Shown in pieces: positions 38,525 through 47,035 of a stretch of DNA of 53,566 nucleotides. The position numbers and the translations under genes are program-made. Position 1 is the stretch's first letter. Each line of letters opens with the position of its first letter. This DNA comes from Clostridia bacterium. GTDB lineage: Bacteria; Bacillota_A; Clostridia; Christensenellales; Aristaeellaceae. Location of the stretch: positions 1 through 53,566 of the forward strand of contig JAFZQK010000002.1 of the NCBI GenBank assembly GCA_017620455.1, read 5' to 3'. The notes under the pieces were generated by a model that saw only the letters and a program-made list of their open reading frames with translations, searched no databases and was not told where the DNA came from.

Positions 38525-39226
38525 TCAGGCGTTCTTTTGCTTGTGGATCAGGAAGGCCTTGCCCTCCCGGATCATCCGGCACAGCTCCGCGTAATCCCGG
38601 GGGTTCTCCTCAAAGGCCACGAAGGCCGTGGCCGTGGTTTCCACCTGATGGGTGTCGGACCCGGCCACCATGGGCTTGCCCTCCCGCAGGGCCAGGTCAA
38701 AGGCCTGCAGGTTGTAGGTTTCGCTGGCGTTCCCGTAATTGAACACTTCGATCGCGTCGATGTCCAGCCCCGGGCGCTCAATGCCCGCCGTCCGGATATA
38801 CCCCGCCTGGCGGTAGGGATGCGCCCGGATCACGATGCCGCCCAGGCCGTGCACCACGCTGCACAGGTATTCGATGCTCCATTTATCGCAGTCCCGCAGC
38901 CCGCCGTAAAGGTCCTCCGGCCGGAGGCCCAGGATCAGATAATCCTCGCCGTTGCCGCCCAAATGGGTGTATTCCAGGCCGAAATACACCGGCAGGCCCA
39001 TTTCCTTTCCGGCCTCCAGGGCAGATTCGTATCCCCGGAGGAACACCGCCATTTTTTCATCCCAGGTATCCGGCTCGTTGGCGTAGGAATTGCCGTTGAG
39101 GAAATGATCGGTGATCACCAGGCCGGAAAAGCCCTTGTCCCGGTATGCCCGCACCATGTCCCGGGCCGGGGAGCGGCCGCATTTGCTGGTTTCGGCGGTA
39201 TGGCAGTGGATCTCGTAAAAGTACAT
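38525..39226 (-). CDS. PHP-domain metal-dependent phosphoesterase
   Basis: 233-residue cytoplasmic protein. The four metal-binding motifs of the PHP superfamily are complete: YEIHCHTAE, VITDHFLN, IRAHPYRQ and AGSDTHQ, with FGLEYTH between. It resembles small stand-alone PHP phosphatases (histidinol-phosphatase-like or nucleotide phosphoesterases), and the substrate is unknown. It is last in the HAD-tldD-pmbA-PHP operon, 55 bases after pmbA. The ribosome binding site is weak (GGAG). Confidence 0.88.
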   Translation of the reverse strand: MYFYEIHCHTAETSKCGRSPARDMVRAYRDKGFSGLVITDHFLNGNSYANEPDTWDEKMAVFLRGYESALEAGKEMGLPVYFGLEYTHLGGNGEDYLILGLRPEDLYGGLRDCDKWSIEYLCSVVHGLGGIVIRAHPYRQAGYIRTAGIERPGLDIDAIEVFNYGNASETYNLQAFDLALREGKPMVAGSDTHQVETTATAFVAFEENPRDYAELCRMIREGKAFLIHKQKNA

Positions 39227-39281
39227 GCGTGTTTTCTCCGTTTCTGCGTGGATACGTTTTAAAACGAGGTTTCTTCTGCCG

Positions 39282-40646
39282 TTATTTTCCGGCCACCTGG
39301 ATCTCCCCCACGTCCACCGAGGGGCTGCCCACGGCGCTGCCGGGGAAGATCAGATCGCTGCCCACGGCGCGGATGTTCCTGAGCAGTTGGAAGAAGTTCC
39401 CCGCCACGGTGATCCGGTCCACCGGCCGGCCCTTCTTCCCGTCCTTCACGGTATAGCCCTGGGCGATGAGGGAAAAATCGCCGCTGACGGCGTTGGCCCC
39501 GGCGTGGAGGCCACTCACTTCCGTGATCACCAGGCCGTCCCCCATGTCCGCCATCAGCTCCGCCAGGGTCTTTTCGCCGGGCTTAAAGTAGAAATTACTG
39601 GGGCTCACGTTCACCATGCCCGCATAGCCGGCCCGGGATGCGTTGCCGGTGGTTTTCGCGTTGGCCTTCCGGGCGGTCTTGAGGTTGTGCAGCAGCGTCG
39701 TCAGCCTCCCGTTTTCCACCACCGCCTTGGTGCGGGTGGCCACGCCCTCGGCGTCGAAGGGCTGGCTGGCCAGGCCGCCGGGCAGAAGGGGATCGTCCAT
39801 CAGCGTCACCGCTTCGGAAGCGATGATCTCCCCCTCCTTGCCGCTGAGCAGGCTCAGCCCCTTCTGGGCGCTTTCCGCGGAAAAGACGCCGGCGAAGGTG
39901 GCCAGCAAATCGGGCATGCACTTGTTTTCGATGATGGCGCGGTAGGCGCCGCTGGGCACCGGCTCGGCCTCCAGCATGAACAGGGCTTCCTCCACCGCGT
40001 CCTTCGCGATCTTTTCCGGGTCGATCTTATCAAAATCCCGGGTCACTTCAAAGCCGCTGCCGGTGGATACCCTCTCCCCCGCCTTGGCCACGGCGGAGGC
40101 GTAGCACACCGCGGTATTGTCCCGGTAGCGCAGGTCCAGGCCGTGGGCCTTGCCGTCGGCCACCACCCGGTTCACGATGCGGGTTTCCCCGCTGCCGGTG
40201 GAGATCATGTTGTAGTTGAGGGCCGTGATCCTTTCATCCATGGCCAGGGCCTTTTTTTCGATGTCCAGGATCAGCTGCAGCTTGCGGCTTTCCTCCACCC
40301 GGTCCAGGGCGGGATTGTAATTGTCCACCCGGGGATACTGATCGTCTCCCTGGTAGATCTCCTGCACGTCGTCGTCCTCGGTGAGCTCCGCGCTTTCCTT
40401 CACCGCCCGCACCAGCTGGCCCACGGCCTCTTCATCGAAGGCCTCCGTGGCCGCGTAGCCCATTTTCCCCTTGTACAGCCCCCGCAGGGACAGCCCCCGG
40501 GTGTCATGGACGGTATAATTGCTGATCTGCCCCTTGACGCACATGGCCCGGAAGCTGTCGTTGGAGGAAAGATAGATTTCCGCCGCCAGGATGCCCTGAT
40601 CCTGCGCCTCCTTAAGCACGGCATTGATGAACGCGTCGATGGTCAT
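39282..40646 (-). CDS. pmbA: TldD/PmbA family protein, PmbA (TldE)-like subunit
   Basis: 454 residues. It lacks the HExxxH metal motif of TldD, as expected for the PmbA/TldE partner. The N-terminal half includes FRAMCVKGQISNYTVHDTRGLSLRG, and the C-terminal half GFEVTRDFDKIDPEKIAKDAVEEAL and NFYFKPGEKTLAELMADMGDGLVITEVSGLHAG, characteristic of the family. With TldD it forms a heterodimeric metalloprotease that threads unfolded peptides. In enterobacteria this trims microcin B17 and degrades CcdA; the target here is unknown. It starts 16 bases after tldD. Confidence 0.93.
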   Translation of the reverse strand: MTIDAFINAVLKEAQDQGILAAEIYLSSNDSFRAMCVKGQISNYTVHDTRGLSLRGLYKGKMGYAATEAFDEEAVGQLVRAVKESAELTEDDDVQEIYQGDDQYPRVDNYNPALDRVEESRKLQLILDIEKKALAMDERITALNYNMISTGSGETRIVNRVVADGKAHGLDLRYRDNTAVCYASAVAKAGERVSTGSGFEVTRDFDKIDPEKIAKDAVEEALFMLEAEPVPSGAYRAIIENKCMPDLLATFAGVFSAESAQKGLSLLSGKEGEIIASEAVTLMDDPLLPGGLASQPFDAEGVATRTKAVVENGRLTTLLHNLKTARKANAKTTGNASRAGYAGMVNVSPSNFYFKPGEKTLAELMADMGDGLVITEVSGLHAGANAVSGDFSLIAQGYTVKDGKKGRPVDRITVAGNFFQLLRNIRAVGSDLIFPGSAVGSPSVDVGEIQVAGK

Positions 40647-40662
40647 GTTTCTGCTCCTCCCT

Positions 40663-42042
40663 TCATCGTCCGCCCACGGTCAGTTCGCTGACCCGGATCA
40701 TCGGCTGGCCCACGTTGGTGGGGATGGAGCCGCTGATGGAGCCGCACATGCCCTGGGCCATCTGCATGTCCCGTCCCACCCGGTCGATTTTAAGCAGGAT
40801 CTCGCTGCCCCGGCCGATGAGGCTGGCGCCCCGCACGGGATGGGCGATCTTCCCATCCCTGACCAGATAGCCCTCGCTGACGGCGAAGTTGAATTTTCCG
40901 GTGGTGGGATTCACGCTGCCGCCGCCCATGCTTTTGGCGTACAGCCCGTCGCCCATGGTGGCGATCATTTCGTCGTTGTCGTCTCTTCCCGCCGCGATGA
41001 AGGTGTTGCGCATCCGGGAAGTGGGGGCGAACATATAGCCCTGGCGCCGGCCGCTGCCGGTAATGGGCATCTGCATGCGCCGGGCGTTCAGCTTGTCGAT
41101 CATATAGTTTTTCAGGATGCCGTTTTCGATCAGCACCAGGCGGGTGGTGGGCGTGCCCTCGTCGTCGATGTTCAGGCTGCCCCATTCGTTGGGCAGGGTG
41201 CCGTCGTCGATGGCGGTGACCCGTTCATTGGCGATCTTCTGCCCCAGCTTCCCGCAGAATTCGCTGTTCCCCACCGCCACGGAGGTGGCTTCCAGAGAAT
41301 GGCCGCAGGCCTCGTGGAAGATCACCCCGCCGAACCCATTGTCGATCACCACGGGCATCTGCCCGGCGGGGCACTGGGGCGCGTGGAGCATGGTGACGGC
41401 CTGCCGGGCCGCTTCCCGGGCGACGGCCTCGGGGTCCACGCGCCCGTCAAAGAGCTCAAACCCCTCCATGGCCCCCGGGCTGCAGGAACCCGTCTGGTTC
41501 TCCGTGCCGTTGGAGGCGATGGCGCCCACGGAAAAGCGGGTGTACACCCGGGTGTCCTGGGCAAACAGCCCTTCGCTGTTGGCGATCCACACCCGCTGCA
41601 CGCTGTCGTTATAGCCGATGCGGGCCTGGGTCACTTCCGGGAATTCCTTGAGCACGGCCTGAGCCGCCTTCATTTTTTCCGCCTTGCGCCGGGCCTGCAC
41701 CCGGTCCGGCATTTCCCGGATAGCGTGGATATTTTTCACGTCCGCCGGGCTGAACGCCGCCGGCTGAACCTGCGCGCCGCCCGCCACCGCGGAGGCCGCC
41801 CGCTTCGCGCAGGCCATCAGGCCCGCGGGAGTGGTGTCGTTGGTATAGACGTAATAGCCCTGCACCCCGCTGAATACGCGGATGCCCGCCCCGTGGAGAC
41901 GGCGGCTGTTGACGCCCTCCACCCGGCCGGACAGCATGGACAGGGTATTGTTGATCCGGTCCTCCAGGAAAACCTCCGCAAAATCGCCGCCCGTTTTCAG
42001 CGCCTCCGCAATCGCCTGCTGCGCCACGTCCTGATTGAGCAT
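40663..42042 (-). CDS. tldD: Metalloprotease TldD
   Basis: 459-residue catalytic subunit of the TldD/TldE protease. VIFHEACGHSLEATSVA holds the HExxxH zinc motif; the C-terminal part has TGSGRRQGYMFAPTSRMRNTFIAAGRDDNDEMIA and the closing CGSISGSIPTNVGQPMIRVSELTVGG. The start is put at 42042 because AAGGAGG lies six bases upstream, whereas it directly touches the ATG at 42048. It is followed closely by pmbA, so both subunits are made from one transcript. Confidence 0.94.
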   Translation of the reverse strand: MLNQDVAQQAIAEALKTGGDFAEVFLEDRINNTLSMLSGRVEGVNSRRLHGAGIRVFSGVQGYYVYTNDTTPAGLMACAKRAASAVAGGAQVQPAAFSPADVKNIHAIREMPDRVQARRKAEKMKAAQAVLKEFPEVTQARIGYNDSVQRVWIANSEGLFAQDTRVYTRFSVGAIASNGTENQTGSCSPGAMEGFELFDGRVDPEAVAREAARQAVTMLHAPQCPAGQMPVVIDNGFGGVIFHEACGHSLEATSVAVGNSEFCGKLGQKIANERVTAIDDGTLPNEWGSLNIDDEGTPTTRLVLIENGILKNYMIDKLNARRMQMPITGSGRRQGYMFAPTSRMRNTFIAAGRDDNDEMIATMGDGLYAKSMGGGSVNPTTGKFNFAVSEGYLVRDGKIAHPVRGASLIGRGSEILLKIDRVGRDMQMAQGMCGSISGSIPTNVGQPMIRVSELTVGGR

Positions 42043-42072
42043 GCTCATCCTCCTTGTTCCGATGTGTCTGGA

Positions 42073-42729
42073 TTATTCTTTTCCGTTCATTTCTCCGTTA
42101 TCCCGCCGGATCCTCTCCGGCAGCGCCAAGGCATTCAGGCTTTCCGCCGCCGCGCCTGTTTCGTTCCCGATCAGCAGGCAGCGCATCCCCGCCGCCCGGG
42201 CGGCCTCCGCCCCCGCCAGGCTGTTGTCGATCACCAGGCAGTTCCCGGTGGGGGTTTTCAGCCTTCTGGCCGCCAGCAGCAGCAGCTCCGGGTCCGGCTT
42301 GCCCTCCGCCGCATCCTCGCCGTCCACCACCGCGTCCAGCAGCGCGTCCATTTTCATCTGCCGCAGGATCCCCGCGGCGTTCTCGCTGGAGGAGGCCACC
42401 GCCGTCCGGATCCCCATGTCCCGGAGGGTCCGCAGGGTTTCCTCCGCCCCGGGCAGGATGCCCTCCCGGCCCAGATGCAGCACCAGATCGTTGAAAAGAT
42501 CGTTCTTCCGGGCGGCCAGCGCCCAGGTTTCGCCGGGAGAATAGGTGCGCTCCGCATGGGAGAGAAGCGCATTCAGGCTGTCCATCCGCCTGCGTCCCCG
42601 CATTTTTCTGTAGATTTCCGGCGTAAAGGGCAGCCCTTGTTCCCGGGCCATCTGCCGCCACGCCCGCTCGTGGCATGCGTCCGTATCCGTCAGCACGCCG
42701 TCCAGATTGAATATGACTGCCTGTATCAA
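42073..42729 (-). CDS. Beta-phosphoglucomutase-like HAD protein with altered active site
   Basis: 218 residues. Fold and cap match beta-phosphoglucomutase: CHERAWRQMAREQGLPFTPEIYRKMRGRRRMDSLNALL, VASSSENAAGI (motif II), EGKPDPELLLLAARRL (motif III Lys) and CLVIDNSLAGAEAARAAGM (motif IV). The catalytic motif reads FNLDGVLTDTD: the nucleophile Asp is Asn, and the motif IV ED pair is DN, so normal phosphotransfer looks impossible. A TTG start at 42729 lies nine bases after GAGGAGG; an in-frame ATG three codons earlier touches the ribosome binding site. First gene of the tldD-pmbA operon. Confidence 0.82.
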   Translation of the reverse strand: MIQAVIFNLDGVLTDTDACHERAWRQMAREQGLPFTPEIYRKMRGRRRMDSLNALLSHAERTYSPGETWALAARKNDLFNDLVLHLGREGILPGAEETLRTLRDMGIRTAVASSSENAAGILRQMKMDALLDAVVDGEDAAEGKPDPELLLLAARRLKTPTGNCLVIDNSLAGAEAARAAGMRCLLIGNETGAAAESLNALALPERIRRDNGEMNGKE

Positions 42730-42764
42730 AGGCCGCATCCTCCTCGTTGGCTTTTCACCGGAAG

Positions 42765-42793
42765 ATTATACCACATTTTCCGGTGGATGTACA
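42765..42793 (-). promoter_or_regulatory. Promoter of the HAD-tldD-pmbA-PHP operon
   Basis: Minus strand TGTACA, 17 bases, TATAAT, ending 35 bases before the TTG start. Confidence 0.65.
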
Positions 42794-42913
42794 GGAAAAA
42801 GAACGCCCAAAAATCGCCGTGCTCCGGGGCGATCGCATAAAACCGCTTTTCCGGGACATCCTGTTATACGCGCCCGTGCGGCTTCGTCCGCAGGCGGAGA
42901 GGAGGATGCGCGT

Positions 42914-43549
42914 TTGTCTGTTGGTTTGATTTTGCTTTCCGGCGTTTCGGCGCTGGTGCTGCTGGGGGCGGCCCAGCGGGTGCTGGACAGGATGCAGCTC
43001 AGCGACCGGGCGGCGCTGCTCATAGCGGCGGCCATCTTTGTGGGCGGGCTGATCCCCTCCCTGCGCCTGGGCCCGGTGCGGCTGAACCTGGGCGGCGCGG
43101 CGGTGCCGCTGGGGGTCTGCGTCTATCTCCTGATCCGCACCGATACGAAGCAGGAGCTTTTCCGCGCGCTGCTGGGCTCCGTGCTCACCGGGGCGGCGGT
43201 GTTCGCCCTGGGGCGGCTGCTGCCGGCCGAGCCGGAAAAAATGTGGATCGAGCCCCAATATCTCTACGGCCTGTCCGGCGGCCTGATCGCCTACCTCCTG
43301 GGCCGGTCCCGCCGGGCGGCGTTCATCTGCGGCGTGCTGGGCACCCTGCTGGCCGATACGCTCAGCGCCGTGCTCGCCTGGCGCGCCGGCATCGGGCAGA
43401 CCCTCTCTCTGGGCGGCGCGGGGGCGTTCGACACCGTGGTGATCGCCGGCATCCTGGCCGTACTGCTGGCCGAATTTCTGGGCGAAGCCCTCGAACGGCT
43501 GTCCCGGGGGCGAAAAGCCCCCTCCCCCGAAAGGAGGAGCGAACCGTGA
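42914..43549 (+). CDS. Polytopic membrane protein, DUF1614-like
   Basis: 211 residues with six or seven hydrophobic segments. The start is TTG at 42914, eight bases after GAGAGGAGG; the frame upstream is not membrane-like. LIPSLRLGPVRLNLGGAAVPLGVCVYLLI and the glycine-rich GGAGAFDTVVIAGILAVLLAEFLGEAL resemble DUF1614 proteins, which are common in spore formers and have no known role. GTGA overlap with the following SpoIIP-like gene makes a functional link to sporulation or cell-wall remodelling plausible. Confidence 0.75.
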   Translation: MSVGLILLSGVSALVLLGAAQRVLDRMQLSDRAALLIAAAIFVGGLIPSLRLGPVRLNLGGAAVPLGVCVYLLIRTDTKQELFRALLGSVLTGAAVFALGRLLPAEPEKMWIEPQYLYGLSGGLIAYLLGRSRRAAFICGVLGTLLADTLSAVLAWRAGIGQTLSLGGAGAFDTVVIAGILAVLLAEFLGEALERLSRGRKAPSPERRSEP

Positions 43550-44616
43550 AAAAACTGTTTATCCTTCTGTGCGCCCTGGCCGTGCTGCTGCCCCTCGCCG
43601 CCCGGGCAGACGAAGAGGGCGGCGCGGTATACGAGATCCTGGACGCGGACGGCGCAGCCCTTACCTGGTACGCCGGGGTGCCCCAGGCGGGCGACGAATA
43701 CATTTCCCAGGACAACCGGCATTTCCGCATCGTCCGGGTGGACGCCGAAGCCCGCCGGGCCTATGCCGACAGCCTGGGCGATTTCCAGCTGCCGGACGTT
43801 TCCTGGGATCAGGACGGCGCCCGGCCCGTTTCTCAGAAAAAACGCGCCGTCGCGCTGTACTGCACCCACAGCGACGAAAGCTACGAATCCGCCGACGGCA
43901 AAAGCAGCATCGACAAGGGCGGCGGCATTTTCGACGTGGCGGAGGCGCTGAAAAAGCACCTGGAGGAAAAGGGCGTCACCGTGCATTACAGCAGCGAGAA
44001 CCATTTCCCCCACGACGCCGGGGCCTACCGCCGCAGCCGCGCCACCGCCGCCTCGCTGAAAGAGGAGGGGGTGGACGCCATCTTCGATATCCATCGGGAC
44101 GGCATCCCGGACGCCGGGCAGTACGAAAGCGAGGTGAACGGCCGGGACGTAACGAAGGTGCGGCTGCTGGTGGGCCGCGCCAACCAGAATTCCGACGCCA
44201 ACCGTCATTTCGCCGCCCAGATCAAGGCCGTGGCGGACAAGCGCTATCCCGGCCTGATCAAGGACATCTACATCGGCAAGGGCACCTATAATCAGGATCT
44301 GATGCCCCAGGCCGTGCTGCTGGAATTCGGTACCCATAAAAGCGATAAAAGCCAGGTGCTGGCCTCCACCGCCCTGATGGCGGACGTGCTGGACCGCGCC
44401 CTCTACGGCGGCGTCACCGGCGCGGCGGGCAAGGACAGCGCCGCCGGGAACCGCGGGGCTTATACGGGCATCACCTGGCTGCTGGGCCTGCTGGTGATCG
44501 GCATGTTCATTTACGCCCTGCTGGCCACCGGCAGCCGCCGGGCCGCCTTTGAAAAATGGAAGGGCAATTTCCGGGAAATGACCGGCGGCCTTTTCGGCGG
44601 AAGAAGAAAAGAGTGA
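43546..44616 (+). CDS. SpoIIP-family peptidoglycan hydrolase-like protein
   Basis: 356 residues. Signal peptide MKKLFILLCALAVLLPLAARA, then a 70-residue N-terminal region, then the SpoIIP domain (about residues 98-285): VALYCTHSDESYE, EKGVTVHYSSENHFPHDAGAYRRSRATAA, AIFDIHRDGIPD, RLLVGRANQNSDANRHFA, YPGLIKDIYIGKGTYNQDLMPQAVLLEFGTH. These correspond to the amidase/endopeptidase core that thins septal peptidoglycan during engulfment. Unlike classical SpoIIP it ends with a C-terminal transmembrane helix (TWLLGLLVIGMFIYALLATG). GTG start after AAAGGAGG. Whether it is the true SpoIIP or a paralogue cannot be told from one window. Confidence 0.85.
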   Translation: MKKLFILLCALAVLLPLAARADEEGGAVYEILDADGAALTWYAGVPQAGDEYISQDNRHFRIVRVDAEARRAYADSLGDFQLPDVSWDQDGARPVSQKKRAVALYCTHSDESYESADGKSSIDKGGGIFDVAEALKKHLEEKGVTVHYSSENHFPHDAGAYRRSRATAASLKEEGVDAIFDIHRDGIPDAGQYESEVNGRDVTKVRLLVGRANQNSDANRHFAAQIKAVADKRYPGLIKDIYIGKGTYNQDLMPQAVLLEFGTHKSDKSQVLASTALMADVLDRALYGGVTGAAGKDSAAGNRGAYTGITWLLGLLVIGMFIYALLATGSRRAAFEKWKGNFREMTGGLFGGRRKE

Positions 44617-44644
44617 AAGAAAGAAAGAAAAACGCGACAAAAAT

Positions 44645-44675
44645 ACCGCGCCTCCTTATGGGAGCGCGGTTTTTT
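44645..44675. terminator. Terminator after the SpoIIP-like gene, probably bidirectional
   Basis: CCGCGC, imperfect inner pairs, loop TTAT, GCGCGG, TTTTTT; on minus it is followed by TATTTTTG, serving the AEC transporter gene. Confidence 0.88.
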
Positions 44676-44688
44676 CCGCCCTGCCGGG

Positions 44689-45627
44689 TCAGATCAGCCC
44701 CAGGCGCTTCATGGCGAACACGAACAGGAACGTGGTGACGATGGAAAAGGTGCTGCTGAACGCCACCAGCTCCGCCGCCAGCTCCCCGTCGCCGCCCATG
44801 GAATGGGCCATGGGATAGCTGCTCACCGCGGTGGGCGAGCCGAAGGTAACGAAGGCGCAGGCCAGGGCCACCTCCCGCAGCCCCAGCAGCGCCGCCGTTC
44901 CCACGAAGATCAGCGGCGCGGCGATCAGCCGCCAGGGCACGGCGATGAGCAGCTGGCGCAGGTGCGCCTTGGCGCTGGTCAGCTGAATGGCCCCGCCCAG
45001 GGTGAACAGCGCCAGGGTTGTGGCGATCTTTCCCAGATCCTTCAGCGGGCTGTCCAGCACCGGGGGGAATTCAAAGCGCAGCAGCCACAGGGCGTAGCCC
45101 AGGAGCGGCGCGATGATCAGCGGGTTTTTGAGGATGTTCATAACGATCCGCCCGGCGTTCAGCCTGCCTTCCCCGTACACCGTCAGCGCGATGACGGACA
45201 TCACGTTGTACACCGGCACCGTCAGCGGCACCAGCAGCGCCGCCAGGGACGTATCCCGCCCGGGAAACAGCATCGCCACCAGGGGGATGCCAAAGAAAGC
45301 GTAATTTGCCCGGCCCATGCCCTGGATCATGACCCCGATCTTTTTCCGATCCTTCTCGATCCGCGGCACCGCCAGGAACAGAAGCCCGAATTCCGCCAGC
45401 AGCCCGCCCGCAATGATCAGCAGCTCTCTCCCCTGCAGCACCGTATCGTAAGGCGTGTGGATCACGCTGTAAAACAGATTGACGGGCAGGAACACCCGAA
45501 ATACCAGCTGGTTGACGCCCTTCACCAGCGCGTCTGTCAGCAGCCCCGTCTTCCGGCACAGCGCCCCCGCGGACATCAGCAGCAGCAATGGCAGCACCGT
45601 TTCCATGGCGAAAAGCAGGTCGCCCAC
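44689..45627 (-). CDS. AEC family transporter
   Basis: 312-residue membrane protein with ten predicted helices. The N-terminal half (VLPLLLLMSAGALCRKTGLL, VNQLVFRVFLPVNLFYSV) and the C-terminal half (NPLIIAPLLGYALWLL, PLKDLGKIATTLALFTLGGAIQL) are typical of the auxin-efflux-carrier family, which in bacteria moves malate, malonate and other organic acids. The GTG start at 45627 is seven bases after AAAGGAGGG; the ATG eight codons earlier lies before the ribosome binding site. It is last gene of the operon that starts at the ECF-S transporter. The substrate is unknown. Confidence 0.92.
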   Translation of the reverse strand: MGDLLFAMETVLPLLLLMSAGALCRKTGLLTDALVKGVNQLVFRVFLPVNLFYSVIHTPYDTVLQGRELLIIAGGLLAEFGLLFLAVPRIEKDRKKIGVMIQGMGRANYAFFGIPLVAMLFPGRDTSLAALLVPLTVPVYNVMSVIALTVYGEGRLNAGRIVMNILKNPLIIAPLLGYALWLLRFEFPPVLDSPLKDLGKIATTLALFTLGGAIQLTSAKAHLRQLLIAVPWRLIAAPLIFVGTAALLGLREVALACAFVTFGSPTAVSSYPMAHSMGGDGELAAELVAFSSTFSIVTTFLFVFAMKRLGLI

Positions 45628-45679
45628 GGTATCCCTCCTTTCCCGGATCACAAAAACCGTCCGCGGATCCCCGGGACGG

Positions 45680-46990
45680 TCATTTTCTTTCTTCGGCGGG
45701 GCAGCCCTTCATGGCTTCCCGCACCCGGGCAAGCGCCCGGGTCATAACGCCGGTCTGCTTCGCATCCATGCCCTCCGGCGCCGGATCCGCGCTGCACACC
45801 AGGCGGTACTGCATCCTGCCGCCCATGCTTTGGCGCCACACGTAGGTGGGCGTGTATTCCACGCTGGTGAAGCGCACCTTGCCGGCCCCGTTCACCGTGA
45901 CGCTCAAATGCAGCAGCATCCCCGCGATGGCCCCCGCATCCCGGGATTCGGACAGCAGTGTGCCCATGGAATAGGCCACCAGCGCCTGGCGGCGCGCGCC
46001 GGTTTCGTCCGTTACGGAGATGATCTCCAGGGGCAGCACCGCCTCGGGCCGGAAGCCCAGGATCATGTCCGCCCCCATTTCCGCCAGGGTCCTGGCGGTT
46101 TTGCGCTGATCGTTCCGCACGGCGGTCTGGTCCTCTTTGCCCCAGTACATGCACACGATCACGCAGTGCACCCCCTGGGCTCGGGCGTTGAGGATATCCT
46201 GGCGCACCGTTTCCTGATCGTAGAGGCGCATCAGCTCCGGCTGCGCGCCGATGGCGTTCTTGCCCCGGGCCGTCACGCTTTCGGAATAGGACAGGATCGC
46301 GATGCGCGCGCCGTTCAACTGCACGATGCGGTTCTGCCGCGCTTCTCCCAGCGTCACGCCGCCGCAGGAGATCCCCCGGCTCGTCAGGGCCTGCACGGTC
46401 TCCTCTGCGCCGGCCGCGCCCCGGTCCAGGATATGCTCGCTGCCCAGCAGCACGTCGTTGAATCCCGCCGCCTTCACCGCTTCCGCCGCGGCGGCCGGCG
46501 CCATGGCGTCGTCGTATTTCTGATTTGCGGCATTCAGGGTCTGGGGCAGCATCACCAGGTTCATATCCGCCCAGATCTTTCCCGGCAGCGTGGATACCAC
46601 GGGCCGGAAATCGAAGGTCTTTTCCTGTTTATTGTAAACCGTATCCGAAATATCGCTCTGAAAGCTCATCAGCCCGCCGATGGTGAGGCTGAAGGAATAC
46701 TGCTGCTTTTCCGCCCCCGGTGCCGGGGTGAGCAGCGGGGCCGCGGTGGGGGTGGCGACAGCGGGCGGAAGGGTCACCATCACGGTGCCCACCTTCGTAT
46801 CCGGCTGCGCATCGCCGTTTCCCTGCAGGGCGTTCCCGATAAAATCCGCGATCTGCCCCGCGTCCATCGCCGCGTCCGGACGGCCGGCCCGGATGATGCC
46901 GAAAACCCAAATACACCCCAGCGTCACCGCTGCGGTGAGGCACAGCGTCAGGATGCTGCCCAGGGATAATCCGGTCCGCTTCTTTTTCAT
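45680..46990 (-). CDS. CapA-like protein lacking metal-binding residues
   Basis: 436-residue membrane-anchored extracellular protein: signal anchor ILTLCLTAAVTLGCIWVFGII, a Thr/Pro/Ala linker, then a domain with the layout of CapA/PGA_cap metallophosphatases (about residues 98-370). Every metal ligand site seems changed: GDIM is GGLM, the ANNH motif is GSEH, HWGxE is YWGKE, GHHPH is GFRPE, and SLGN is SMGT. It is therefore probably not a phosphatase but may keep a polyglutamate or wall-binding role. GGAGG lies 13 bases before the ATG. It sits between hom and the AEC gene. Confidence 0.75.
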   Translation of the reverse strand: MKKKRTGLSLGSILTLCLTAAVTLGCIWVFGIIRAGRPDAAMDAGQIADFIGNALQGNGDAQPDTKVGTVMVTLPPAVATPTAAPLLTPAPGAEKQQYSFSLTIGGLMSFQSDISDTVYNKQEKTFDFRPVVSTLPGKIWADMNLVMLPQTLNAANQKYDDAMAPAAAAEAVKAAGFNDVLLGSEHILDRGAAGAEETVQALTSRGISCGGVTLGEARQNRIVQLNGARIAILSYSESVTARGKNAIGAQPELMRLYDQETVRQDILNARAQGVHCVIVCMYWGKEDQTAVRNDQRKTARTLAEMGADMILGFRPEAVLPLEIISVTDETGARRQALVAYSMGTLLSESRDAGAIAGMLLHLSVTVNGAGKVRFTSVEYTPTYVWRQSMGGRMQYRLVCSADPAPEGMDAKQTGVMTRALARVREAMKGCPAEERK

Positions 46991-47035
46991 GGTCTGCTTG
47001 TTTCCTCCGTCCCGGCGGCGCAGGCCTCCGGAGCG

